DNA from: CAVVSD01 sp963757125
GTDB lineage: Bacteria > Actinomycetota > Thermoleophilia > Solirubrobacterales > Solirubrobacteraceae
DNA length: 64,000 nucleotides
NCBI GenBank assembly: GCA_963757125.1
Contig: CAVWQP010000002.1
Span: 124,001 to 188,000, forward strand
Direction of reading: 5' to 3'
Positions 1 to 8,953 of the stretch are shown one piece after another. A program made the position numbers and the translations under genes. The notes below the pieces were generated by a model. It had not been told where the DNA came from, did not search any database, and was given only the letters and a program-made list of their open reading frames with translations. Position 1 is the first letter of the stretch; each line of letters begins with the position of its first letter.

Positions 1-2
1 GT

Positions 3-353
3 CGATACCGGTCCCAGGCGCAGCTGGAGACGCTCCTGGACCTGCTGCTCGTCGACGAGGACAACCCCCGCTCGGTCGGGCACGGGCTCGCGCGCCTGGC
101 CGACGACCTCGACGCGATGCCGCCCGGCGCCGACGGCCGGCTGCGCGAGGACCAGCGCCGCCTCCTCCGCGTCTCGACGGCTCTGCGGCTCTCCGAGACC
201 GCCTCGCTCGCCGAGACCGACGACCACGGCCGCCGCCACGCGCTGGAGGCGCTGCTGGCCGAGCTCGCCGACGGGCTGCTGCTGACAGCGGAGGCCGTCG
301 AGCGCGTCCACGTCATCCACCGGCTGCCGCAGCGCTCGCTGCCGACGACGTGA
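3..353 (+). CDS. Alpha-E domain protein, C-terminal part (5' end outside window)
   Basis: The reading frame is open from the window edge, so only the last 116 residues are seen and the start is missing. The visible part is all-helical, with an N-P-R-S-V motif near residue 23 that is typical of the alpha-E (DUF403, COG2307) family. That family usually lies next to a circularly permuted ATP-grasp protein and a transglutaminase, as part of a predicted peptide ligation or modification system of unknown product. The transglutaminase follows here with a 4-bp GTGA overlap, which supports the call. The ATP-grasp partner would be expected upstream, outside the window. No biochemical role is established. 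Confidence 0.8.
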   Translation, partial: RYRSQAQLETLLDLLLVDEDNPRSVGHGLARLADDLDAMPPGADGRLREDQRRLLRVSTALRLSETASLAETDDHGRRHALEALLAELADGLLLTAEAVERVHVIHRLPQRSLPTT

Positions 354-1231
354 CGACCTACCGCGTCACCCACCGGACGGAGTACGAGTACGAGGAGGAC
401 GTGGCGGCGAGCCACAGCCGCCTGCACCTCCTGCCGCGCGACGGCCCGGGCCAGACGTGCGTCAGCACGGAGATCGCCTCGCTGCCGCTCGCGGGCGACT
501 ACTCCGAGCACACCGACTTCTTCGGCAACCGCGTCGGCTACCTCGCCATCCACGAGACCCACCGCACGCTCGACATCACCGCCACGAGCGTCGTCGAGGT
601 CGACGACGGCGCGCAGGAGCCGTCGCTCTTCGGCGAGCGCCCGTGGGAGGCGGTCCGCGACGCGGTGTGGCGCGACGGCCGCCCCGACGCGGTCGACGCG
701 ATGCCCTTCGCGCTGGACTCGCCGCTCGTCGCGGCGTCCGACGCGCTGCGCGCCTACGCCGCGCCCTCCTTCCCGCCCGGTCGGGCGCTGCTGGACGCGG
801 TCATCGACCTCTCGTCGCGCATCAACGCGGAGTTCGCCTACGAGCCGGGCGCGACCGAGGTCGGCACGACGCTGGAGGACGTGCTCGTCGAGCGCAAGGG
901 GGTCTGCCAGGACTTCGCGCACGTCGGCATCGGATGCCTGCGCTCGCTCGGCCTCCCCGCCCGCTACGTGAGCGGCTACCTGGAGACCGACCCGCCGCCG
1001 GGCCGACCGAAGCTGGTCGGCAGGGACGTCTCGCACGCGTGGTTCTCGGTGCTCGTCCCCGAGGCCGGCTGGCTCGACGTCGACCCGACGAACGACCAGC
1101 TCGTCAACAGCCGCTACGTCGTCGCCGCGTTCGGGCGCGACTACCGCGACGTGCCGCCGATCAGCGGCGTGATCTACACCGAGGGCTCGAGCAGCACGTT
1201 GACGGTGAAGGTCGACGTCTCCGTGGTATGA
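350..1231 (+). CDS. Transglutaminase-like cysteine protease family protein
   Basis: This 293-residue protein has the bacterial transglutaminase N-terminal beta domain (about residues 1-85) followed by a transglutaminase core. The triad is visible: Cys186 in GVCQDFAH, His229 in SHAWF and Asp245 in DVDPTND. The GTG start overlaps the alpha-E stop by 4 bp, implying translational coupling. No signal peptide or membrane segment is seen, so it is probably cytoplasmic. Family members are predicted peptidases or amidotransferases; together with the alpha-E protein it belongs to a conserved but uncharacterised peptide-modification neighbourhood. The substrate is unknown. Confidence 0.9.
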   Translation: MTTYRVTHRTEYEYEEDVAASHSRLHLLPRDGPGQTCVSTEIASLPLAGDYSEHTDFFGNRVGYLAIHETHRTLDITATSVVEVDDGAQEPSLFGERPWEAVRDAVWRDGRPDAVDAMPFALDSPLVAASDALRAYAAPSFPPGRALLDAVIDLSSRINAEFAYEPGATEVGTTLEDVLVERKGVCQDFAHVGIGCLRSLGLPARYVSGYLETDPPPGRPKLVGRDVSHAWFSVLVPEAGWLDVDPTNDQLVNSRYVVAAFGRDYRDVPPISGVIYTEGSSSTLTVKVDVSVV

Positions 1232-1238
1232 CCGCGGG

Positions 1239-2243
1239 GTGCGCGCCTTCGTCTGTGACCACTGCGGCCTGCTGCTCTTCTTCGAGAACACGCTGTGCCT
1301 GCGCTGCGGGACCCCGCAGGGCTTCGTGCCCTCCCGGCTCGACCTCGCCACCCTCGAGCCGGGGTCGGACGACGAGCGCGAGCTCCGCCGCTGCGCCAAC
1401 CAGCAGCTCGCGGAGTGCAACTGGATGCTCGAGCCCGGCGAGCCGGGCCCGCTCTGCCTCTCCTGCCGCCTGACCCGGACGCGCCCCAACGACGCCGACC
1501 TCGCCGGCCTTGCCGGCTTCGCGAAGACCGAGGGAGCCAAGCGGCGCGTCCTGGCCGTGCTCATGGACATCGGGCTCCCGGTCCGCGAGGGAGAGCTCAT
1601 CTTCGACCTGCTGTCGAGCACCTGGGAGCCGGTCGTGACCGGGCACGCGGACGGCGTCATCACGATCGACCTCGCGGAGGCCGACGACGCGATCCGCGCC
1701 CAGCGACGCGCCCAGCTCGGCGAGCCGTATCGCACGATGGTCGGCCACATCCGCCACGAGCTCGGCCACTACTACGAGCCCATCCTGGTCGACGAGACCG
1801 GCGCGCGCGATGCGTTCCGCGCCCTGTTCGGCGACGAGCGCGAGGACTACCAGGAGGCGATGGACCGCCACTACGCGCAGGGCGCGCCGCCCGACTGGGA
1901 GCAGGGCCACGTCAGCGCCTACGCGACGATGCACCCGTGGGAGGACTGGGCCGAGACGTTCTCGCACTACCTGCACATCCGGTCGACGAAGCAGACCGCG
2001 GGCGCCTTCGGCATCCTCGTCACCGGGCCGCCGGAGGCGAACGACCCCGGCCTCATGGCGGTGCCGCAGGAGGACCACGGCGACGAGTCCTTCGCCGAGA
2101 TCATCGACAACTGGCTGCCGCTGACCTACGCGCTCAACGCCGTGAACCGCTCCATGGGCCTCCAGGACCTCTACCCCTTCATCCTCGGGCCGAAGGTCAT
2201 CCAGAAGCTGTCGTTCATCCACGGCAGGGTCGCCGCGCTCTGA
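1239..2243 (+). CDS. Zinc-ribbon metallopeptidase (COG4307-like)
   Basis: A 334-residue protein starting with a zinc ribbon (Cys6/Cys9 and Cys20/Cys23) and carrying a zincin motif HELGH at 173-177, with a conserved W-A-E-T-F-S-H-Y segment near residue 236 that may supply a further ligand. This combination matches the putative zinc-binding metallopeptidase family COG4307. The GTG start lies 8 nt after the transglutaminase stop. There is no signal peptide, so it is likely cytoplasmic. In other actinobacteria and proteobacteria, members are found near alpha-E/transglutaminase genes, which fits this operon. The substrate is unknown. Confidence 0.8.
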   Translation: MRAFVCDHCGLLLFFENTLCLRCGTPQGFVPSRLDLATLEPGSDDERELRRCANQQLAECNWMLEPGEPGPLCLSCRLTRTRPNDADLAGLAGFAKTEGAKRRVLAVLMDIGLPVREGELIFDLLSSTWEPVVTGHADGVITIDLAEADDAIRAQRRAQLGEPYRTMVGHIRHELGHYYEPILVDETGARDAFRALFGDEREDYQEAMDRHYAQGAPPDWEQGHVSAYATMHPWEDWAETFSHYLHIRSTKQTAGAFGILVTGPPEANDPGLMAVPQEDHGDESFAEIIDNWLPLTYALNAVNRSMGLQDLYPFILGPKVIQKLSFIHGRVAAL

Positions 2244-2824
2244 TGCTGGTGCCGATGCGCCTGGCGCCGGGGATCGCCGACGGCTCGGTGACCGTCCTGC
2301 TGCGGCGCTGGAAGCGCCGGCAGGCGATCGCGGGCCACCGCTACCGGACGACCGCGGGCATCCTCGAGGTCGACGAGGTGCAGCTCATCGACGCCGCCGA
2401 CATCACCGAGGCGGACGCGCGGGCCGCGGGCGCGCCCGACCTCGCGACGGCGATCGGCGAGCTGCGCGGGACCGACGACCTGCCGGTGACGCGGGTGCGC
2501 TTCCACGTCGTCCACGACCCCGACCCGCGCGCCGTCCTCGCCGCCGCCGACGTGCTCACCGACGACGACGTCGCGGACATCGGCCGGCGTCTCGAGCGGA
2601 TGGACCGCGCAGCCGCGCACGGGCCGTGGACGCTCGCGGCGCTGCAGGCCATCGCGGCGCGCCCGGAGGTGCGGGCGGGCGACCTCGCCGAGGCTGCCGG
2701 CCGCGAGCGCCTGGAGTTCAAGCGCGACATCCGCAAGCTCAAGGCCCTCGGCCTCACGCTGAGCTTCCCCATCGGCTACCGGCTCTCCGCCCGCGGCGAG
2801 GCGTATCTCGCGAGGCGCGGATGA
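2243..2824 (+). CDS. ASCH-like domain protein with C-terminal winged-helix-like segment
   Basis: The ATG overlaps the previous stop (TGATG) and encodes 193 residues. The N-terminal third (strand, basic W-K-R-R loop, then a G-I-L-E-V-D-E-V strand and an I-T-E-A-D-A-R-A-A-G helix) has the layout of ASCH/PUA-like RNA-binding domains. The last 60 residues (helix, E-F-K-R-D-I-R-K-L-K-A-L-G-L, then a short hairpin) resemble a winged helix. A nucleic-acid-binding or regulatory role is an inference. It is translationally coupled to hyuA by an ATGA overlap. Confidence 0.6.
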   Translation: MLVPMRLAPGIADGSVTVLLRRWKRRQAIAGHRYRTTAGILEVDEVQLIDAADITEADARAAGAPDLATAIGELRGTDDLPVTRVRFHVVHDPDPRAVLAAADVLTDDDVADIGRRLERMDRAAAHGPWTLAALQAIAARPEVRAGDLAEAAGRERLEFKRDIRKLKALGLTLSFPIGYRLSARGEAYLARRG

Positions 2825-4776
2825 CCGGCGCGGCCCTGGGCGTGGATGTCGGGGGGACGTTCACCGATCTCGCCGCGCTCGTCGACGGGCGCGTCGTGAC
2901 CGCCAAGGTCCCGTCGACGCCCGAGGACCAGTCCGAGGGCGTCATGGCGGTCGTCGGGGCCGCCGACCTGGGGGAGATCGCGGCGTTCGCGCACGGGATG
3001 ACCGTGGCGACCAACGCGCTCCTGGAGCGCCAGGGCGCGCGCACGGCGCTCGTCACGACGGAGGGCTTCCGCGACGTCCTGGAGATCGGCCGCCAGGCCC
3101 GGCCGCACCTCTACGACCTCGCGCGCCGCCGCCCGCCCGCGCTCGTTCCCCGCGATCTGCGCTTCTGCGTGCGCGAGCGGATGGGGCCCGACGGCGAGCT
3201 GGAGCCGCTCGACGAGGACTCGCTGGCCGAGGTCGTCGAGGCGCTGCAGGAGGCGGAGGTCGAGGCCGTGGCGGTCTGCCTCCTGTTCTCCTTCCTGCAT
3301 CCGGAGCACGAGGAGCGCGTCGGCGAGGCGGTCCGCGAGGCGCTGCCCGACGCCCACGTCTCGCTCTCCAGCGCGGTGCTTCCGGAGATGCGCGAGTACG
3401 AGCGCATGAGCACGACGGTGGCCGACGCGTACCTCGCGCCGCGCCTGGCGTCCTATCTGCGCGCGCTCGCCGAGCGGACCGGCGAGGCCGGGCTGCCCGC
3501 CCCTCGCGTCATGCAGTCCTCGGGCGGCGTGGTGGACCTCGAGGACGCCGCCGACCGCGCGGCCAGCTGCGTCCTCTCGGGCCCGGCGGGCGGCGTCGTC
3601 GGCGCCGCCTACGCGGGCGCCGCGAGCGGCTACGAGGACCTCCTGACCTTCGACATGGGAGGCACGAGCACCGACGTCGCGCCGATCGTCGGCGGCGAGG
3701 TGCAGACGACCACGGGGGCGGTCGTCGCCGGGGTGCCGATCCGCCACCCGACGGTCGACGTCCACACCGTGTCCGCCGGCGGCGGCTCGATCGCCTCGGC
3801 CGACAGCGGCGGCGCGCTGCGCGTCGGTCCGCGCTCCGCGGGCGCCGACCCCGGTCCCGCCGCCTATGGCAAGGGCGGCGAGGAGCCGACGGTGACCGAC
3901 GCGAACCTCCTGCTCGGCTACCTGCGCGACGGCGCGGAGCTCGGCGGCGGGGAGGTCGTCCTCGACCGCGGGAAGGCGGAGGAGGCGCTCGGCGCGCTGG
4001 GCTCCGAGCTGGGGCTGGACGCGATGGGGACGGCGCTCGGCGTCGTGGAGGTCGCCAACGCGGAGATGGTGCGCGCACTGCGCGTCATCAGCGTGGAGCG
4101 CGGCCTGGACCCGCGCGAGTTCGCGCTCGTCGCCTTCGGCGGCGCGGGCCCGCTGCACGCCTGCGCGCTCGCGGAGGAGCTCGCGATCGAGACCGTCCTC
4201 GTGCCGCGCGCCAGCGGCGTCCTCAGCGCCCTCGGGCTGGCGATCAGCGACATCCGCCGCGACCTCGTCGCGCCCCACCCGGCGGCGCTCGACGGCATCG
4301 ACCGCGACGCCGTGGAGGAGACGTTCCGCGGCCTGGAGGAGCAGGCGCCGGAGGACGCGACCTGCACCCGCGCGGCGGACGTCCGCTACCGGCGCCAGTC
4401 CTTCGAGCTGACGGTGCCCGCCGGCGAGTGGGACGACCTCGCCGAGCGCTTCCACGCCGACCACGAGCGCCGTCACGGCTACGCGATGCCCGACGAGCCC
4501 GTCGACGTCGTCTCGCTGCGCGTCACCGCGACGGTGGAGGTCGAGACGCCCGACCTGGAGGAGGAGCCCGGCAGCGGCGCGGAGCCGGGCGACGAGCGCG
4601 AGGCGCGCTTCGGCGAGGAGACCGCGACGGTGCCGGTCTACGACCGCGGCGAGCTCGGCGCGGGCGACGAGCTCGAGGGCCCGGCGATCGTCGAGCTGGC
4701 CGAAGCAACCTGCGTCGTGCGGCCCGGGTGGCAGGGGCGCATCGACGACACCGGCACGCTGGTGCTCACGCGATGA
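2821..4776 (+). CDS. hyuA: Hydantoinase/oxoprolinase subunit A
   Basis: 651 residues with the actin-like ATPase signature GVDVGGTFTDL at 6-16 and a second phosphate-binding GGTSTDV near residue 280. This layout is that of HyuA, the ATP-hydrolysing subunit of N-methylhydantoinase, 5-oxoprolinase and acetone/acetophenone carboxylase complexes. The start was chosen at the ATGA overlap with the upstream gene, right before the family's N-terminal strand; an in-frame extension upstream only shadows the preceding gene. HyuB follows with another 4-bp overlap, so the two subunits are made together. The substrate cannot be told from sequence. Confidence 0.92.
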   Translation: MTGAALGVDVGGTFTDLAALVDGRVVTAKVPSTPEDQSEGVMAVVGAADLGEIAAFAHGMTVATNALLERQGARTALVTTEGFRDVLEIGRQARPHLYDLARRRPPALVPRDLRFCVRERMGPDGELEPLDEDSLAEVVEALQEAEVEAVAVCLLFSFLHPEHEERVGEAVREALPDAHVSLSSAVLPEMREYERMSTTVADAYLAPRLASYLRALAERTGEAGLPAPRVMQSSGGVVDLEDAADRAASCVLSGPAGGVVGAAYAGAASGYEDLLTFDMGGTSTDVAPIVGGEVQTTTGAVVAGVPIRHPTVDVHTVSAGGGSIASADSGGALRVGPRSAGADPGPAAYGKGGEEPTVTDANLLLGYLRDGAELGGGEVVLDRGKAEEALGALGSELGLDAMGTALGVVEVANAEMVRALRVISVERGLDPREFALVAFGGAGPLHACALAEELAIETVLVPRASGVLSALGLAISDIRRDLVAPHPAALDGIDRDAVEETFRGLEEQAPEDATCTRAADVRYRRQSFELTVPAGEWDDLAERFHADHERRHGYAMPDEPVDVVSLRVTATVEVETPDLEEEPGSGAEPGDEREARFGEETATVPVYDRGELGAGDELEGPAIVELAEATCVVRPGWQGRIDDTGTLVLTR

Positions 4777-6308
4777 CCGACATGGACCCCGTCACCCTGT
4801 CGGTCCTCTCCAGCGCGCTCAGCGGCATCGCGGAGGAGATGGGCGCGCTGCTCATCCGCGCGTCGTACTCGTCGAACATCAAGGAGCGGCGCGACTGCTC
4901 GGCCGCGCTGTTCGATGCCGACGGCCGGATGGTCGCCCAGGCCGAGCACATCCCGGTGCACCTCGGGGCGATGCCCGAGGCTGTCGAGGCCGTCCGCGAG
5001 CGCAAACCGCAGCCGGGCGACGTCTTCATGCTCAACGACCCGTTCCGCGGCGGGACGCACCTCCCCGACATCACACTCGTCTCGCCGCTGGACGTCGAGG
5101 GCGAGGTCATCGGGTTCGCGGTCACGCGCGCCCACCACTCCGACGTGGGCGGGATGAGCCCGGGCTCCATGCCGGCCGGGTCGACCTCGATCTACCAGGA
5201 GGGGATCGTGCTGCCGCCCGTGCGGCTCGTGCGCGAGGGCGAGGTCGTCGACGACGTCCTCGACCTCCTGCTGGCCAACGTCCGCACCCCGGACGTCCGG
5301 CGCGGGGACCTGCGCGCGCAGCTGGCGGCGAACGCCCGGGCGCAGGAGCGACTGGACGAGCTGCTGGAGCGCCGCGGCCGCGACACCGTGCTGGCCGCGT
5401 TCGACGAGGTCCTGCGCCACGCGGAGCGCCGGGCGCGCGAGACGATCGCCGGGCTGCCCGACGGGACGTACGAGGCGAGCTCGGAGCTCGAGGGCGACGG
5501 CGTGACGGAGGACGACGTGCCGATCGTCGTCGCGGTCACGATCGACGGCGACGAGCTCGTCATCGACTTCGAGGGCACCTCGGCGGCGGTGGCCGGCAAC
5601 GTGAACTGCCCGCTGGCCGTGACCCGATCGGCCTGCTACTTCGCGCTGCGCGTGCTGCTCGACCCCGACGTCCCGGCCAACGCCGGCGCCTACGCGCCGG
5701 TGCGCGTCGAGGCGCCCGAGGGATCGCTCGTCGACGCCCGCAGCCCCTCGGCGGTCGTCGCCGGCAACGTCGAGACGAGCCAGCGCCTCGCCGACACCGT
5801 CCTGCTCGCGCTCGCCCAGGCCGTCGACGACCTGCCCGCGCAGGGCCAGGGGACTATGAACAACCTCGTCATCGGCGGCGAGGGCTGGACGTACTACGAG
5901 ACGATCGGCGGCGGTCAGGGCGCGTCGCCGGGCGACGACGGGGACTCCGGCGTGCACGTCGGGATGACGAACACGCTCAACACGCCGGTCGAGGCGCTCG
6001 AGCTGGAGTTCCCGATGCGGGTGGAGCGCTACGAGCTGGCCGCCGGCTCGGGCGGGGAGGGCGAGCATCGCGGCGGCGACGGGATCGTCCGCGCGATCCG
6101 CGTGCTCGAGCCCGCGACCGTCTCGCTGCTGACCGACCGCCGCGCACACGCCCCGCAGGGCGCGGCCGGCGGGTCGGAGGGCGCCACGGGCGAGAACCGC
6201 ATCGACGACGAGACCGTCCCGGCCAAGACCGGCCGGGCGCTGGAGGCCGACAGCGTCGTCACCGTCGTGACGCCCGGCGGGGGCGGCTGGGGCGTCAGCG
6301 AAGCCTGA
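4773..6308 (+). CDS. hyuB: Hydantoinase/oxoprolinase subunit B
   Basis: 511 residues starting with the conserved M-D-P-V-T-L-S-V-L and S-N-I-K-E-R-R-D-C-S segments and containing L-N-D-P-F-R-G-G-T-H-L-P-D, all typical of HyuB (hydantoinase_B, PF02538). It partners HyuA in ATP-dependent cleavage of cyclic amides or carboxylation of ketones. The length is usual for a stand-alone HyuB. The ATG overlaps the hyuA stop by 4 bp. Its 3' end overlaps by 14 bp the end of a convergent secreted-protein gene. Confidence 0.92.
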   Translation: MTDMDPVTLSVLSSALSGIAEEMGALLIRASYSSNIKERRDCSAALFDADGRMVAQAEHIPVHLGAMPEAVEAVRERKPQPGDVFMLNDPFRGGTHLPDITLVSPLDVEGEVIGFAVTRAHHSDVGGMSPGSMPAGSTSIYQEGIVLPPVRLVREGEVVDDVLDLLLANVRTPDVRRGDLRAQLAANARAQERLDELLERRGRDTVLAAFDEVLRHAERRARETIAGLPDGTYEASSELEGDGVTEDDVPIVVAVTIDGDELVIDFEGTSAAVAGNVNCPLAVTRSACYFALRVLLDPDVPANAGAYAPVRVEAPEGSLVDARSPSAVVAGNVETSQRLADTVLLALAQAVDDLPAQGQGTMNNLVIGGEGWTYYETIGGGQGASPGDDGDSGVHVGMTNTLNTPVEALELEFPMRVERYELAAGSGGEGEHRGGDGIVRAIRVLEPATVSLLTDRRAHAPQGAAGGSEGATGENRIDDETVPAKTGRALEADSVVTVVTPGGGGWGVSEA

Positions 6309-7248
6309 TCGCGACCTCGCGGCCCGTCGAGGAGGCGAGGTTGCCGTCGGTGATCCGGACGTAGACGCGGTACGTGCCGCTGTGGCGGACGCGGACGCGC
6401 AGCTCGTAGCGCGAGGAGCTGGCACTGGCGTGCCGGGTGATCGAGCCCCCGACCGTCACCCACCGGCTGCCCGAGCGGCGCTGGACGGCGAACTGCGCGC
6501 CGTCGCGGCCGGGCCGGACGTGGCCCGAGAACCGCGTGCTGCGCACGCCGTCGGCCTGGCGCTGCCCGACCTGCACGTTCGTGGAGACGCGCACGGCGAC
6601 CGGCAGGGTGAGGATCGCGCTGGCGGTCCCGGGGCTCGTCGTGAGGCGCGCCTGGTACTGCGTCGTGACGGCCGGCGGCGGGATCGGGAGCGCGAAGCCG
6701 CCCGCGGCGTTCGTGACGACGGGAGCGCCGATCGGCACGAGGCCGCCGGTGTAGGGGAAGGGGTTCTGGAAGATCTGGACCGGCCGGCCGCCGTTGCCCG
6801 TGCCGGTGAGGATCCCGGCGAGCGTCGCCGGGGAGCCGGCGGGGACGGGGTTCGGGGCGGAGTTCAGCGACAGGCCGAGCGGCGCGCGCTGGGTGCGGAC
6901 GGTGCGCCGGCTGCCGCGGGTCGTCCCGTCGCTGCTGCGGGCCACGAGGCGGTAGCTGATGACCGTGTTGGCCGGGAGCCCGGCCGCGCTGCCCGCCGCG
7001 GTCACGGCGCTGCTGCCCGACCCGGCGCCCAGGGACGTCGTGCGCGAGCCGAAGGACGCCGTGAGGCCGTACTCGAACCAGTAGGTCGTCGGGTGGCCGT
7101 TGGGGTCGACGCTGCCGGTGAACGTCGCGGTGCTCGGCGTCACGGCGGCGCCGCCGGTGGAGACCGCGGGCGCGGCGGCCGAGGCGGCGGGGGCGGCGAC
7201 GGCGAGGACCGCGAGGGCGGCCGCGAAGGTGAGGGCGTGCGTGCGCAT
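6295..7248 (-). CDS. Secreted protein with Ig/fibronectin-like repeats
   Basis: 317 residues with a clear Sec signal peptide (M-R-T-H, a hydrophobic stretch, then A-S-A-A-A at about 20-26). The mature part is rich in Thr, Ser, Val and Gly. It begins with a segment (G-S-V-D-P-N-G-H-P-T-T-Y-W-F-E-Y-G) characteristic of extracellular fibronectin-type modules of soil actinobacteria, followed by at least two more beta-sandwich-like stretches. No catalytic motif is recognised. An exported structural or adhesive role is likely. It is convergent with hyuB and divergent from the PLP enzyme. Confidence 0.75.
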   Translation of the reverse strand: MRTHALTFAAALAVLAVAAPAASAAAPAVSTGGAAVTPSTATFTGSVDPNGHPTTYWFEYGLTASFGSRTTSLGAGSGSSAVTAAGSAAGLPANTVISYRLVARSSDGTTRGSRRTVRTQRAPLGLSLNSAPNPVPAGSPATLAGILTGTGNGGRPVQIFQNPFPYTGGLVPIGAPVVTNAAGGFALPIPPPAVTTQYQARLTTSPGTASAILTLPVAVRVSTNVQVGQRQADGVRSTRFSGHVRPGRDGAQFAVQRRSGSRWVTVGGSITRHASASSSRYELRVRVRHSGTYRVYVRITDGNLASSTGREVAIRLR

Positions 7249-7285
7249 CGCACAGTGAACCCTCAGGGCGGGCCGCGGTTGCGGC

Positions 7286-7291
7286 TAGCGT
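7286..7291 (+). promoter_or_regulatory. -10 box TAGCGT, leaderless geometry
   Basis: TAGCGT ends 7 nt before the ATG of the PLP-enzyme gene and no Shine-Dalgarno lies between, which fits a leaderless start. No convincing -35 is seen. Confidence 0.5.
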
Positions 7292-7298
7292 CCTCCCG

Positions 7299-8432
7299 AT
7301 GTCCTCCGACGGCCACCGTCCCGCCACCCGCGTCGTCCACGCCGGACAGCCGGCGGCGACCCCAGGGGAGCCGCTGCTGCCAGGCCCCGTGTTCGCGGCG
7401 CCGTTCCACCTGCCCGGCGACGTCGACAGCGCCCCGTACGGCTACGGCCGCTACGGCAACCCGACCTTCACGAACTACGAGGCGGCGATCGGCGAGCTGG
7501 AGCGTGGCACGGCGACGCTCTTCTCGTCGGGCATGGCGGCCTCGGCGGCGGTGCTCGTGGCCCTCACCCGGCCCGGCGACGTCGTCGTGGTCCCCGACGA
7601 CTGCTACGGCGCGGTGCGGGTGCTGTGCGACGAGCACCTGGCCACGCGCGGCGTCGAGATCAGGCTCGTGCCGACCGAGCAGATCCTGATGGAGGAGGCC
7701 GCGGAGGGCGCGCGCGTGGTCTGGGCCGAGACGCCCAGCAACCCGGCCCTCGACGTCCTCGACATCGAGGCGCTCGCCCGGGCGACCCGGCTTGCGGGCG
7801 CGCTCCTGGCGGTCGACTCGACGCTCGCGACGCCGCTCGCGCTGCGCCCGCTGGAGCTGGGCGCGGACCTCGTCGTCTGCAGCGACTCCAAGGCGATGAC
7901 CGGCCACGGCGACCTCATCATGGGCCACGTCGCCGCCGCCGATCCGGACCTCGCGGCCGGCGTCCTGCGCTGGCGGACGCTCGCCGGCGCCGTGCCCGGC
8001 CCGATGGAGACCTGGCTCGCGCACCGCTCGCTCGCGACCCTCGACGTTCGCCTGCGGCGCCAGTCGGCCAACGCGCTGGCGATCGCCGGGCTGCTCGAGG
8101 GGCGGGCGGACGTCACGGGCGTGCGCTACCCGGGCCTCCCCGGCCACCCGGCCCACGAGCTCGCCGCGCGGCAGATGCACGGCCTGTTCGGGCCGGTCGT
8201 GTCGTTCGAGCTGGCCGGGGCCGCCGAGGCGCGGCGGTTCCTCGACGCGGCGTCGCTCGTCACGGAGGCGACGAGCTTCGGCGGCGTCCACACGCTGGCG
8301 GAGCGCCGCGCCCGATGGGGGATGGATGCGGTCTCCGAGGGCTTCATCCGCCTGAGCGCGGGCATCGAGGACCCCGACGACCTCCTCGCGGACATCGCAG
8401 GGGCGCTCGATGCGGCGGCGGGTGCCGGCTAG
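7299..8432 (+). CDS. Cys/Met metabolism PLP-dependent enzyme (cystathionine gamma-lyase/synthase family)
   Basis: 377 residues of the fold-type I Cys/Met metabolism family (PF01053). It opens with T-R-V-V-H-A-G, has the cofactor-ring-binding Y-G-R-Y-G-N-P-T region near residue 46, and the Schiff-base lysine at Lys198 in S-D-S-K-A-M-T-G-H. The segment S-F-G-G-V-H-T near the C-terminus corresponds to the substrate-carboxylate region. It could act as cystathionine gamma-lyase, gamma-synthase or methionine gamma-lyase; motifs alone do not separate these. Its last 4 bp overlap the convergent osmC. Confidence 0.88.
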   Translation: MSSDGHRPATRVVHAGQPAATPGEPLLPGPVFAAPFHLPGDVDSAPYGYGRYGNPTFTNYEAAIGELERGTATLFSSGMAASAAVLVALTRPGDVVVVPDDCYGAVRVLCDEHLATRGVEIRLVPTEQILMEEAAEGARVVWAETPSNPALDVLDIEALARATRLAGALLAVDSTLATPLALRPLELGADLVVCSDSKAMTGHGDLIMGHVAAADPDLAAGVLRWRTLAGAVPGPMETWLAHRSLATLDVRLRRQSANALAIAGLLEGRADVTGVRYPGLPGHPAHELAARQMHGLFGPVVSFELAGAAEARRFLDAASLVTEATSFGGVHTLAERRARWGMDAVSEGFIRLSAGIEDPDDLLADIAGALDAAAGAG

Positions 8433-8860
8433 CTCGTGAGCTTGGAGCTGAGCGTGATCTCGTTCACGCCGGCGAGGGCGCGGGAGACGAGGCACGCCTC
8501 CTTGGCCTTCTTGGCGTAGTCGTCGAACGTCCCGGCGTCGATCCCCGGGACCTTGCCCTCGGTCGAGATCGCGATCTTCGTGATGGTCGGCACCTCGTCG
8601 ACCATGTGCAGATCCACCTTCGCGGTGGTGTCGACGCTGTCGGGCGTGTGGCCGTCGCCCGCGAGCATCGCGCTGAGCTGCATGGAGTAGCAGGCGGCCT
8701 GCGCCGCGCCGATGAGCTCCTCGGGGTTGGTCCCCTCGGCCTCCTCGAAGCGGGACTTGAACGTGTACGGGCCCTCGTAGGACTTCTCTCCGACCTTCAG
8801 CGTGCCATCGCCGTTCTGGAGGTCCCCTCGCCACTGCGCACTGCCGGTTCGTGTGGGCAT
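8429..8860 (-). CDS. osmC: OsmC family peroxiredoxin
   Basis: 143 residues of the OsmC/Ohr family, which reduce organic hydroperoxides with two redox cysteines. The first Cys lies in A-A-C-Y-S-M-Q-L-S (near 61) and the second in A-C-L-V-S-R-A-L (near 126). The N-P-E-E-L-I-G-A-A motif before the first Cys is characteristic of the OsmC branch. It is cytoplasmic. A purine-rich AGAGAGGA stands before its ATG, so this gene looks leadered, unlike many neighbours. The catalytic pair appears intact. Confidence 0.92.
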   Translation of the reverse strand: MPTRTGSAQWRGDLQNGDGTLKVGEKSYEGPYTFKSRFEEAEGTNPEELIGAAQAACYSMQLSAMLAGDGHTPDSVDTTAKVDLHMVDEVPTITKIAISTEGKVPGIDAGTFDDYAKKAKEACLVSRALAGVNEITLSSKLTS

Positions 8861-8938
8861 CTGTGTCCTCTCTGCGTCGTTCGTGTCGAGTCTGTTCCGT
8901 ACCCGGGGCGGAGCATGCTCTCCCGCCGGTGCCGGGGA

Positions 8939-8944
8939 TAGCGT
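8939..8944 (+). promoter_or_regulatory. -10 box TAGCGT upstream of radA
   Basis: TAGCGT ends 9 nt before the radA ATG, with no Shine-Dalgarno between; transcription is probably leaderless or nearly so. Confidence 0.5.
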
Positions 8945-8953
8945 GCCTCACCG

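Noticed and set aside
2776..4476. Long minus-strand open frame (566 codons) opposite hyuA, and similar long antisense frames across the window
   Set aside because: In very GC-rich DNA the antisense frames stay open by codon bias. The translations are Arg/Ala/Gly low-complexity with no recognisable domain, and the sense genes are clearly conserved.
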